Positions 31,695-39,248 of a stretch of DNA of 41,383 bases are shown piece after piece (position 1 is the stretch's first letter; the number at the start of each line of letters is the position of its first letter). This stretch comes from an uncultured Geobacteraceae bacterium (GTDB lineage: Bacteria; Desulfobacterota; Desulfuromonadia; Geobacterales; Pseudopelobacteraceae): assembly GCA_903876875.1 (NCBI GenBank), contig CAIRBT010000100.1:1-41383 (forward strand), given 5' to 3'. A program made the translations under genes and the position numbers. Under the pieces are notes generated by a model. That model was not told where the DNA came from and searched no databases. It worked only from the letters and a program-made list of their open reading frames with translations.

Positions 31695-33704
31695 ATGAGA
31701 CAACTAACCTCCCAACAAAGAACTACTTTCAGTAAAGTTCTGGTGGTTGATGATAGCTCGAGCAACCTGCATGTCATCAGGGAAGCACTGGATGAACTTG
31801 ATGCTGAATTATTGATGGCAGAGAGTGGTGAAGCGGCACTGGAAATTCTCATGACTGAGAGTGAAGTCCCCGCTTTGGCTCTTTTGGATGTGCAGATGCC
31901 TGGCATAGATGGCTATGAACTGGCTCGGTTGATTCGCTCACAGGAACGAACGAGACATATGCCGATCATCTTCATCTCGGCATATTTTAATGATCTTGCA
32001 AGTATCTATAAGGGGTATAACACCGGGGCGGTTGATTGTATTACCAAGCCCTTTCACCTTGATGTGTTGAAAGCAAAGGTAAAGGTTTTTCTTGAGATGA
32101 AACGCTACGAGGAAAAATTGGTGCGCAGTGGTCTGAGATTCAGGTCTACCATCAACGCCTCTCCTGTACCCCAGGTACTCATTGATGAGAATGCCCGGAT
32201 TACCTTTTTAAACCCGGCTTTTATTGCCACGTATGGCTATGCGCTGGGAGATATTTCAACACTGGAAGAGTGGTGGGCACAGGTGTGTCCCCATGACTTA
32301 GTGCGGAGCAGGTTTACTGCCGAGTGGGAGCTTCGCCGGGTAAAAGCTGAAATGACCGGTAGCGCATTTGAGGCAATGGAGACCGATGTCCGTTGTAAGG
32401 ATGGTTCGACAAAAACGGTTATCGCCAGTATCGCTCCGCTTGATGATTATTTTGTCGGAGAACATCTCTTGATTTTCTTCGACATTACCGAACGACTCAA
32501 AGCTGAGGCCGAGCTGATTTTCGCTAAAGAACAGGCAGAAGCGGGAAATAAAGCGAAAAGTGAATTCCTTGCCACCATCAGTCATGAAATCCGTACACCA
32601 ATGAACGGTATTATCGGGGTACTTCAGATACTTGCGGACACAGAGCTGACGGAAGATCAGCAGGAATTTATTGAAATCTGTCGGACAAGCAGTGACCATA
32701 TGATGAGTATTATTGATGATATTTTTAGTTACTCTGACATCAAAAAATTTAAGCTTAATCAGAAAATCGTCAAATTCAATTTAGAAAAAACCATCTCAGA
32801 AATCGTGCAGATGCAAGGCCTTCTCGCCCAGGAAAAAGGCTTGCTGTTGCGGCACACTATCGCCACGGATGTTCCGCTTCGACTGAATGGAGATCCCAAG
32901 TTGCTCTGTCAGGTCATATCCCATCTGTTAAATAATGCTATCAAGTTTTCCCCGAGAGGCGGTAGTTGTGAACTTAATGTACGGAGTGAGATTGATCAAC
33001 TTGGCTTAGTGGTCATCCACTTTGAGGTAAAAGATACCGGCATCGGTATGGATGCCACGGCCTGTAATAATATTTTTGAACCGTTTACCCAAATTGATGG
33101 CTCGGCATCTCGCAGGTTCGAAGGAATGGGTATTGGATTGGCTATTTCCAAACAGATTATTCACCTGATGGGGGGGGATATTGGAGTCACGAGTGAGGTT
33201 GGTGTCGGTTCCACCTTTTGGTTTACCGCCATGTTTGAAAAGCTCACCCCCTATGAAAGTGACCATGAACTTGTTGTGTCGGCACCTGAAGCTGTCAAAC
33301 AACCTTCGAAAAATCAGCGTACGACACGTATCCTCTTTGCGGAAGATAATGTCATTAACCAAAGGGTTGCCATAAAACTTCTGGATTCGTTGGGTTATAC
33401 CGTCGATGTGGTCGAAAATGGCAGGGCTGCTGTTAACGCGCTTGAATCAATATATTATGATCTTGTGTTCATGGACTGCCTGATGCCGGTGATGAATGGA
33501 GTGACAGCTACGAGTGCCATTCGAGATCCCGGTTCGCGGGTACTTAACCATGACGTGCCGATCATTGCCATATCAGCGGATGTCCTGGACAATGACCGGG
33601 CTAATTGTCTGGCCGCCGGCATGAATGATTACATCGCACTGCCGCTGAGAAAAAATGAACTTTCTCTGTTACTGGAAAAATGGCTGAGGAAGCAGGATAA
33701 TTGA
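31695..33704 (+). CDS. Hybrid histidine kinase REC-PAS-HisKA-HATPase-REC
   Basis: A 669-residue cytoplasmic kinase with no membrane segment. Order: receiver (about 10-135, Asp65), PAS (about 148-270), HisKA with His297 (ATISHEIRTPMNG), HATPase with N-box LLNNAIKFSP, G1 DTGIGM and G2 GMGIGLAISKQ, and a C-terminal receiver (about 545-665) with Asp594. In the last receiver the nearly universal lysine is replaced by Leu649 (YIALPLRK instead of Y-x-x-K-P), so its phosphorylation switching may be altered. An AAGGAAG ribosome site precedes the ATG. The C-terminal receiver is closely related to the one encoded at 37759 (both have IRDP-SRVLNH-VPIIAI). Confidence 0.92.
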   Translation: MRQLTSQQRTTFSKVLVVDDSSSNLHVIREALDELDAELLMAESGEAALEILMTESEVPALALLDVQMPGIDGYELARLIRSQERTRHMPIIFISAYFNDLASIYKGYNTGAVDCITKPFHLDVLKAKVKVFLEMKRYEEKLVRSGLRFRSTINASPVPQVLIDENARITFLNPAFIATYGYALGDISTLEEWWAQVCPHDLVRSRFTAEWELRRVKAEMTGSAFEAMETDVRCKDGSTKTVIASIAPLDDYFVGEHLLIFFDITERLKAEAELIFAKEQAEAGNKAKSEFLATISHEIRTPMNGIIGVLQILADTELTEDQQEFIEICRTSSDHMMSIIDDIFSYSDIKKFKLNQKIVKFNLEKTISEIVQMQGLLAQEKGLLLRHTIATDVPLRLNGDPKLLCQVISHLLNNAIKFSPRGGSCELNVRSEIDQLGLVVIHFEVKDTGIGMDATACNNIFEPFTQIDGSASRRFEGMGIGLAISKQIIHLMGGDIGVTSEVGVGSTFWFTAMFEKLTPYESDHELVVSAPEAVKQPSKNQRTTRILFAEDNVINQRVAIKLLDSLGYTVDVVENGRAAVNALESIYYDLVFMDCLMPVMNGVTATSAIRDPGSRVLNHDVPIIAISADVLDNDRANCLAAGMNDYIALPLRKNELSLLLEKWLRKQDN

Positions 33705-33749
33705 CCGCACCTTGTGGGCGGAACTTTTGTAACAGGAGAGTAGAGTACA

Positions 33750-34118
33750 ATGGAACATGTACTGGTCATAGATGATGACGCCCAGATGCGCTATCTGATC
33801 ACACAAATTTTGGAGCGTGAAGGGCACAAGGTCACAACGGCCTGTGATAGTGAAGAAGGGGTCTTGCTGTATGAACAGGAAAAGCCTGAGTTGGTCATTA
33901 CTGATATTGTTATGCCGAAGACGGAAGGTTTGAAAGCAATTCAACAGATGAAACAACTGTCAAAGACAATTCCAATTGTTGCCATATCCGGCGGGGGGCG
34001 TCATTCCAACGGACAGGACCTTTTGCCGCTGGCAAAAATGTTTGGTGCCACGGTGACACTCGCCAAGCCGTTTACCCGTACGGAGCTCATGCAAGTCGTA
34101 CGTGAAGCATTATCGTGA
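33750..34118 (+). CDS. Single-domain response regulator 2
   Basis: A 122-residue stand-alone receiver: acidic pocket DDD at 8-10, Asp52 (VITDIVMP), AISGG switch and LAKPF lysine. AGGAGAG precedes the ATG. It is a paralog of the receiver at 31310 and, like it, sits next to a REC-PAS protein, this time just upstream of the 1197-residue hybrid kinase. The preserved gene pairing points to duplication of a two-gene unit. Confidence 0.92.
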   Translation: MEHVLVIDDDAQMRYLITQILEREGHKVTTACDSEEGVLLYEQEKPELVITDIVMPKTEGLKAIQQMKQLSKTIPIVAISGGGRHSNGQDLLPLAKMFGATVTLAKPFTRTELMQVVREALS

Positions 34119-34143
34119 GTTTAGTGCAATAATGGAGAGTGCC

Positions 34144-37100
34144 GTGGATAGTGACATGTGTGACAAGGAATACTTGAAAACCCTTACCATCTTGTACGTG
34201 GAAGATGAAGAGGACATTTTTGTCCAAGTCGTTCAAATGCTCACCCGGTGCTGTGCAGAGGTGGTAACGGCGCGTAATGGCGTTGAGGGACTTAAAGCGT
34301 ATCGGGCGCATCACCCGGATATCATTATATCGGATATTAATATGCCGCTCATGGACGGTATGGCAATGGCCGAACATATCCGCTCGTCCGATCAAACGAC
34401 CCCCCTGATCTTCATGACAGCTATTGATTCGGGAAGCTATTTAAAGCGGGCAATAGACCTTGGTGTTGACAAGTATGTTCTGAAGCCGATTCGCCGTGCT
34501 CAGCTCTCTGAGAGTTTGCTTTACACTGCCCATCGACTCAGGGTTGAGCGGGAACTCACGGAAAGTGATGAACGCTTTCGGCTGATGTTTGAAGAATCTC
34601 CTGATGCCCATATGTTGTATTGCAACGGGGTTTTTATTGATTGCAATCGAAAGGCAGAAGCACTGTTCCGCTGTAGCCGTGAGCAGCTATGCGGACAGTC
34701 ACCGGTAACACTTGCCCCCCTGTATCAGCCTGACGGACGCCTCTCTTCGGAGGTGATTGCTGAATGTATAGAACGTGCGCTGAGCCACGGAAGCACAACC
34801 TTTGAGTTACTCCGCTTACGGCCAGATGGAACTACCTTTTGGGCAGACACCTCGTTAAACGTGATTTCCATGAAGGGGCATCCGGTAATTTACAGTAGCT
34901 GGCGTGACATTTCGACACGCAAAGAGCTGGAAATTACCAGTAAAGAGATCGAACTACAACTGCTTCAGGCCACTGAAGCGGCCAACGTTTTAAATGGTCT
35001 CATTGCTCAAATATGTGTTGTGACTGAAGATGGCATCATCTCCCAGAGTAATCGGGGATGGGATTCGTTTGTTGAAAATGCGGCTGGTGGTACCCCTTTG
35101 TCTTGTATTGGCGGGAACTTTTTTACCATCTGCCAGCAGCTCTGGAGTGGACAACAGCAGAGTGCCGAAGAGTTGATAGCAGGTGTCAGGGATGTACTCA
35201 CGGGTACCGCTCAAGACTACTGTCATGACTTTCATTATAAATCCCTTGGCACCGAGACCTGGTACGCCTGCAAGATTAACTCCTTTACCGTGAACAGTCG
35301 CCGCTATGCGGTAGTGGTGCTGCTGGATATCTCCTGGCGTAAAGCCACTGAAAACAGATTGATTAAATTGTCCCGGGCCATCGAACAAAGCCCGGTCTCG
35401 GTGGTGATTACCGACGCAGAGGGTACCATTGAATTTGTGAACCCCCATTTCACCTCTATGACCGGGTACACCGCCGCAGAGGCCATTGGAAAAAACCCTC
35501 GAATATTGAAGTCAGGAGACACCAAACCGGAGGTTTTTACTGATTTATGGAACACCATTACCGCAGGAAATAGCTGGGAAGGGGAGTTTATAAATAGGGA
35601 TAAAGAGGGAAATCAGTTCACTGAACTGGCAAAGATATCAGCCATTATCAATGAACACGGGAGCATCACCCATTATATTGCCGTTACTGAGGATGTTACC
35701 AAGAGCCGTGAAGTTGAAGCCCAATTGCTACAGGCAAAAGAATTGGCTGAGGCGGCCAGTCGTGCTAAGAGTTCCTTCCTGGCTACCATGAGTCATGAGA
35801 TCCGTACCCCCATGAATGGTGTTCTTGGCATGAACGCCATGCTGTTTGAAACCGTTCTGACCCCGGAACAAAAAAGTTATGCTGAAATTGTCCGTAAGAG
35901 CGGAGAGAACCTACTGACCATCATTAATGAGATTCTTGACTTCTCTAAAATTGAGGCTGGTAAACTTGATCTGGAAATTCTCGATTTCGACCTGCGCATG
36001 ACCCTTGAAGATACGGCAGAACTGCTTGCCTTACGGAGCGAAGAAGTGGGACTGGAGCTGATCTGTCACATTGATCCGGCCATCCCCTCCTATTTGAAAG
36101 GCGATCCGGGAAGGGTACGTCAAATTGTCACCAATCTGGTTGGCAATGCCATCAAATTTACCCGCAAAGGAGAAGTGGTCATCAGGGCCACGCTCATGTT
36201 AGAACAGTCTGAGAGTGTCACCATTCTCTTTGAGGTGCAAGATACCGGTATCGGTATTCCTGCCTCACGGTTGTCGGCTATCTTTGATTCCTTCACCCAA
36301 GTGGATAGTAGTACTACCCGTAAGTTTGGCGGAACCGGACTCGGGTTAGCCATTTGTCGGCAGCTGACACAGTTGATGGGAGGGGAAATAGGTGTTACGA
36401 GCGAAGAAGGAACGGGATCCACCTTTTGGTTCACCCTGAGTTTACAAAAACAGACCAGTCAAATTCCCGATATTTACAAGTCTATGCAGATCCTCGGTCG
36501 CGAACGACTGGTGAACGAGCGTATTCTTATCGTTGAAGATAATGCTACCAATCGCGTCTTAATGAAAAGTCTCTTGAGGCATTGGGGCTGTCGTCATGAC
36601 GTTGCCTGCCATGCGATGGAGGGCTTTGAGATGCTTTTAGAGGCTGCACAGAGTGGTGATCCATTCCGTATTGCAATTCTGGATCAGGAAATGCCGGACA
36701 TGGATGGTGTCGAACTTGGTCAGAAGATTAAGGGAGAACCGCTCATTTCCGCTACGCTCATGGTGATGCTCACTTCAATTGCCCGGCGCGGCGATGCCGG
36801 TCATTTGGAGCGGATCGGTTTTTCCGGCTATCTACATAAACCGGTGCGTCAAGACCAACTGTATGAATGTCTGGAGCTCGTGCTTGGTCGGGATATTGAA
36901 GAGAAAATTAATGCCAATCCGACCATTCCCCACGGCATCATAACCCGACACATTATTGCCGAGTCACTGAGAACAGGCGTGCGCATCCTCTTGGTGGAAG
37001 ATAACGTTATCAATCAAAAGGTTGCCCAGACGATGCTTAAATCACTCGGCTATCGACTCGATGTTGTTGCAGACGGCCAGGAAGCGGTGCGGGCAGTACA

Positions 37101-37737
37101 AATGATATCGTATGATCTGGTTTTGATGGATTGCCAAATGCCGGTCATGAACGGTTTTGAGGCAACGGCAGTTATCCGGAGTGGGGGGGCAAAAAAAGAA
37201 AACTGCAGAGTGCCAATTATTGCCATGACCGCCAATGCATCAGCGGAAGATCGTGAGATCTGTTTAGCCGCTGGCATGGATGACTATGTCTCCAAGCCGG
37301 TCAATAAAGCAAGTCTGGCAATGGTAATTGAAAAATGGCTGAAGAGTGAGAACGCGTCTTCTCTTACTGACCTGGTCAGCAATGGGGAATTACTTAACGA
37401 ACGTATGCTGTTTGACAAAGAAGAGCTATTGGCCAATCTGGATAATGATACTGATTTTATCAGATCAATTCTTGATGATTCCATCACTGCTCTGCATGAG
37501 TTCACTACGGCAGTGCAATCCTTCTGCCTTACTCACGACTGCGCGAGCATCCGTACTTTGTCTCATACCATAAAAGGTGTGGCAGGCAACATATCGGCAC
37601 CGGCATTGCGAGAAATCTGTGCGAGAATGGAAACTGCTGCACGGCAAAACGATAGTGCTACGGTGCAGGAAATATATCCTGAATTGGTACAAACGATTAA
37701 CCGAACCATTTTTGAAATCGAGAATACGTATTTTTAA
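34144..37737 (+). CDS. Giant hybrid kinase REC-PAS3-HisKA-HATPase-REC-REC-HPt
   Basis: A protein of 1197 residues: N-terminal receiver (Asp64), three PAS domains (about 125-250, 260-395, 400-520), HisKA with His551 (ATMSHEIRTPMNG), HATPase with N-box VGNAIKFT and G2 GGTGLGLAICRQ, two receivers (Asp847 and Asp996) and a C-terminal HPt with His1141 (LSHTIKGVAGN). All phosphorelay residues are intact. It is the only complete His-Asp-His relay protein in the window. The GTG at 34144 is chosen as start: it follows GGAGAG by 4 nt and makes the N-terminus (V/M)DSDMCDKEYLKTLTILYVE align without gaps with the paralog at 28888. An upstream GTG at 34102 overlapping the previous gene is less likely. Confidence 0.9.
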   Translation: MDSDMCDKEYLKTLTILYVEDEEDIFVQVVQMLTRCCAEVVTARNGVEGLKAYRAHHPDIIISDINMPLMDGMAMAEHIRSSDQTTPLIFMTAIDSGSYLKRAIDLGVDKYVLKPIRRAQLSESLLYTAHRLRVERELTESDERFRLMFEESPDAHMLYCNGVFIDCNRKAEALFRCSREQLCGQSPVTLAPLYQPDGRLSSEVIAECIERALSHGSTTFELLRLRPDGTTFWADTSLNVISMKGHPVIYSSWRDISTRKELEITSKEIELQLLQATEAANVLNGLIAQICVVTEDGIISQSNRGWDSFVENAAGGTPLSCIGGNFFTICQQLWSGQQQSAEELIAGVRDVLTGTAQDYCHDFHYKSLGTETWYACKINSFTVNSRRYAVVVLLDISWRKATENRLIKLSRAIEQSPVSVVITDAEGTIEFVNPHFTSMTGYTAAEAIGKNPRILKSGDTKPEVFTDLWNTITAGNSWEGEFINRDKEGNQFTELAKISAIINEHGSITHYIAVTEDVTKSREVEAQLLQAKELAEAASRAKSSFLATMSHEIRTPMNGVLGMNAMLFETVLTPEQKSYAEIVRKSGENLLTIINEILDFSKIEAGKLDLEILDFDLRMTLEDTAELLALRSEEVGLELICHIDPAIPSYLKGDPGRVRQIVTNLVGNAIKFTRKGEVVIRATLMLEQSESVTILFEVQDTGIGIPASRLSAIFDSFTQVDSSTTRKFGGTGLGLAICRQLTQLMGGEIGVTSEEGTGSTFWFTLSLQKQTSQIPDIYKSMQILGRERLVNERILIVEDNATNRVLMKSLLRHWGCRHDVACHAMEGFEMLLEAAQSGDPFRIAILDQEMPDMDGVELGQKIKGEPLISATLMVMLTSIARRGDAGHLERIGFSGYLHKPVRQDQLYECLELVLGRDIEEKINANPTIPHGIITRHIIAESLRTGVRILLVEDNVINQKVAQTMLKSLGYRLDVVADGQEAVRAVQMISYDLVLMDCQMPVMNGFEATAVIRSGGAKKENCRVPIIAMTANASAEDREICLAAGMDDYVSKPVNKASLAMVIEKWLKSENASSLTDLVSNGELLNERMLFDKEELLANLDNDTDFIRSILDDSITALHEFTTAVQSFCLTHDCASIRTLSHTIKGVAGNISAPALREICARMETAARQNDSATVQEIYPELVQTINRTIFEIENTYF

Positions 37738-37758
37738 TGAGTAACAAAGGAGTTTCTC

Positions 37759-38595
37759 ATGGCTGACGTAACGGTATTACTGGTAGAAGACAACGTGATA
37801 AACCAGCGGGTTGCCAAACATATGTTGGCGAGTTTGGGATACCGTGTTGATGTTGCACAGCATGGTGCCGAGGCAATAACAATCCTTGAAAAATGTGTCT
37901 ATGATCTGGTACTTATGGATTGTCAAATGTTGGAAATGGACGGCTACACCGCGACAAAAATTATTCGAGATCCGGCCTCTCGCGTGCTCAATCATACGGT
38001 GCCGATTATCGCGATTACCGCCTTTACCACTCTCTACAATAGAGAAGCCTGTTTCGCCGTTGGTATGAATGCCTATATCGAAAAGCCGGTTCTGAAAAAT
38101 GTTCTTAAGGAGGTTCTTGAGAAGTTTTTGAATAAAACGGTGCTTGAAGAAAAGCAAGGCATACTTTTTCCCAGGGAACATCTGAATCCCCGCCCGCAAA
38201 GTTTAACTATTCAGTTGGCTTCGGGTCGCATTGTCGAAGTTGAAAGTAATCACATAAAGATGGTGTCTCCGGATTCTTTTAATTGTCATGACTGGAACAT
38301 AAGGCAGGATTTTTTTCTGGATAACGTGAAAAAAGCGATCAGGGTGAACCTTGGTGAGACGGCAGGGCCAACGATTGTCTGTGGTATGGAACGACACGAG
38401 ACAGGGGTACTCCCGCCATTCCTGATTTCTTGCAAGTTGGTGAGTGATCCATTGGTAAGTACGTTTTGTGAAAGTATGTTGCTTGTCGGCTTTTTTGCCG
38501 AGGGCGATGTCTTTACGCAGTCACTGCAACAGATATTTGAGACGAATTTTAAATGGATTTCGTGGGAAAGGGTTGCACAGGATTACGATTTATAA
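37759..38595 (+). CDS. Receiver protein with an unrecognised C-terminal domain
   Basis: A 278-residue protein. Residues 1-125 are a receiver with the phospho-acceptor in LVLMDCQML, the ITA switch and YIEKP lysine. Residues about 140-278 form a domain I do not recognise; it is mixed hydrophobic/charged with features such as QLASGRIVEVESNHIKM and WISWERVAQDYDL and may be a small alpha/beta fold. The receiver is closely related to the C-terminal receiver of the kinase at 31695, as if a receiver had been copied from it and joined to another domain. An AAAGGAG site precedes the ATG. It could be the output of the relay. Confidence 0.85.
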   Translation: MADVTVLLVEDNVINQRVAKHMLASLGYRVDVAQHGAEAITILEKCVYDLVLMDCQMLEMDGYTATKIIRDPASRVLNHTVPIIAITAFTTLYNREACFAVGMNAYIEKPVLKNVLKEVLEKFLNKTVLEEKQGILFPREHLNPRPQSLTIQLASGRIVEVESNHIKMVSPDSFNCHDWNIRQDFFLDNVKKAIRVNLGETAGPTIVCGMERHETGVLPPFLISCKLVSDPLVSTFCESMLLVGFFAEGDVFTQSLQQIFETNFKWISWERVAQDYDL

Positions 38596-38599
38596 CTGA

Positions 38600-38929
38600 T
38601 GCACACTCCACATTTCAGCTGAAGTTGCGCCAGAGGGGAGTAGCTTACTCCCGACATCTCTGGCGCGAAGTGAAGATGATTATGTCCTTATTACCGTAAG
38701 GGATTCCGGACAAAATATGGATGAGGAGACGCGGCGGCGTCTTTTTGACCCATTGTACACGACCAAAGAGGTTGGCAAGGGAACCGGTCTTGGTCTGGCC
38801 ATCGTATTTGGCATAATTTCCACGCATGGCGGCACCATTGATGTGCAGAATGAGCTGAGGGACGGAACAGTAATCCGTCTCTATTTGCCACTTGCAGATG
38901 ATGATGTAGTGCATACTTTTGCCGGTTGA
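38600..38929 (+). pseudogene. 5'-truncated histidine kinase ATPase-domain remnant
   Basis: The frame reads TLHISAEVAPEG..., DDYVLITVRDSGQNMDEET, FDPLYTTKEVGKGTGLGLAI and on to GTVIRLYLPL before a stop. This is the second half of a HATPase domain (G1, F and G2 boxes) without the dimerisation helix, N-box or a sensor. An in-frame stop at 38597 lies directly upstream and there is no start with a ribosome site. The G1 glycine pattern is altered (DSGQN rather than DxGxG). A hairpin (38627-38666) lies within the frame. It is best read as the remnant of a lost kinase gene. Confidence 0.75.
38627..38666. repeat. Long imperfect hairpin inside the kinase remnant
   Basis: GCGCCAGAG (38627-38635) pairs with CTCTGGCGC (38658-38666) and, inside it, GGGAGTA (38636-38642) pairs with TACTCCC (38646-38652), leaving a 3-nt loop and a 5-nt bulge (GACAT). 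There is no T-tract on either side. Confidence 0.6.
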
Positions 38930-39248
38930 TTTTATACGCCTGACTGTGTCATAAGCCTTGTATCAAAATTATACAATTTTAATATTGACAAAAATACCAA
39001 TTTGTAAGAGCATCTTGTCATAAATCAGGCCGGTATTTTGTCATCCTGATGTGGGTAGGTTCGCTCAACGTAAAAATCGGATTTAATGCTGCTTCCGAAG
39101 AAGACAGTCTGCAGGTTATCTGGAAGAGCCGTTCAAAATATCCTCTTGCCACATCTACATTCCTCTTACCCGATTGCTCGTTAGACTGTTCTCACATCAC
39201 AACCCCGAGCAGATTCCCAAGTGCTCACCTCAACAAGAACGGGATAAA
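38930..39248. other. A+T-rich intergenic region upstream of the GGDEF-hemerythrin gene
   Basis: 319 bases with no convincing gene. It contains the inverted repeat TTGTAT (38958-38963)/ATACAA (38971-38976), a TTGACA hexamer (38985-38990) without a good -10 partner, and a repeated TTGTCAT (39015-39021 and 39038-39044). A promoter for the downstream gene is probable but could not be fixed. Confidence 0.45.

Noticed and set aside
34102..34143. Upstream GTG start of the giant hybrid kinase
   Set aside because: It overlaps the preceding gene, has no good ribosome site and adds 14 residues absent from the paralog at 28888.
38985..39013. TTGACA as a sigma-70 promoter for the GGDEF-hemerythrin gene
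   Set aside because: At 16-18 nt spacing the -10 hexamers (such as GAGCAT) match too poorly to call.
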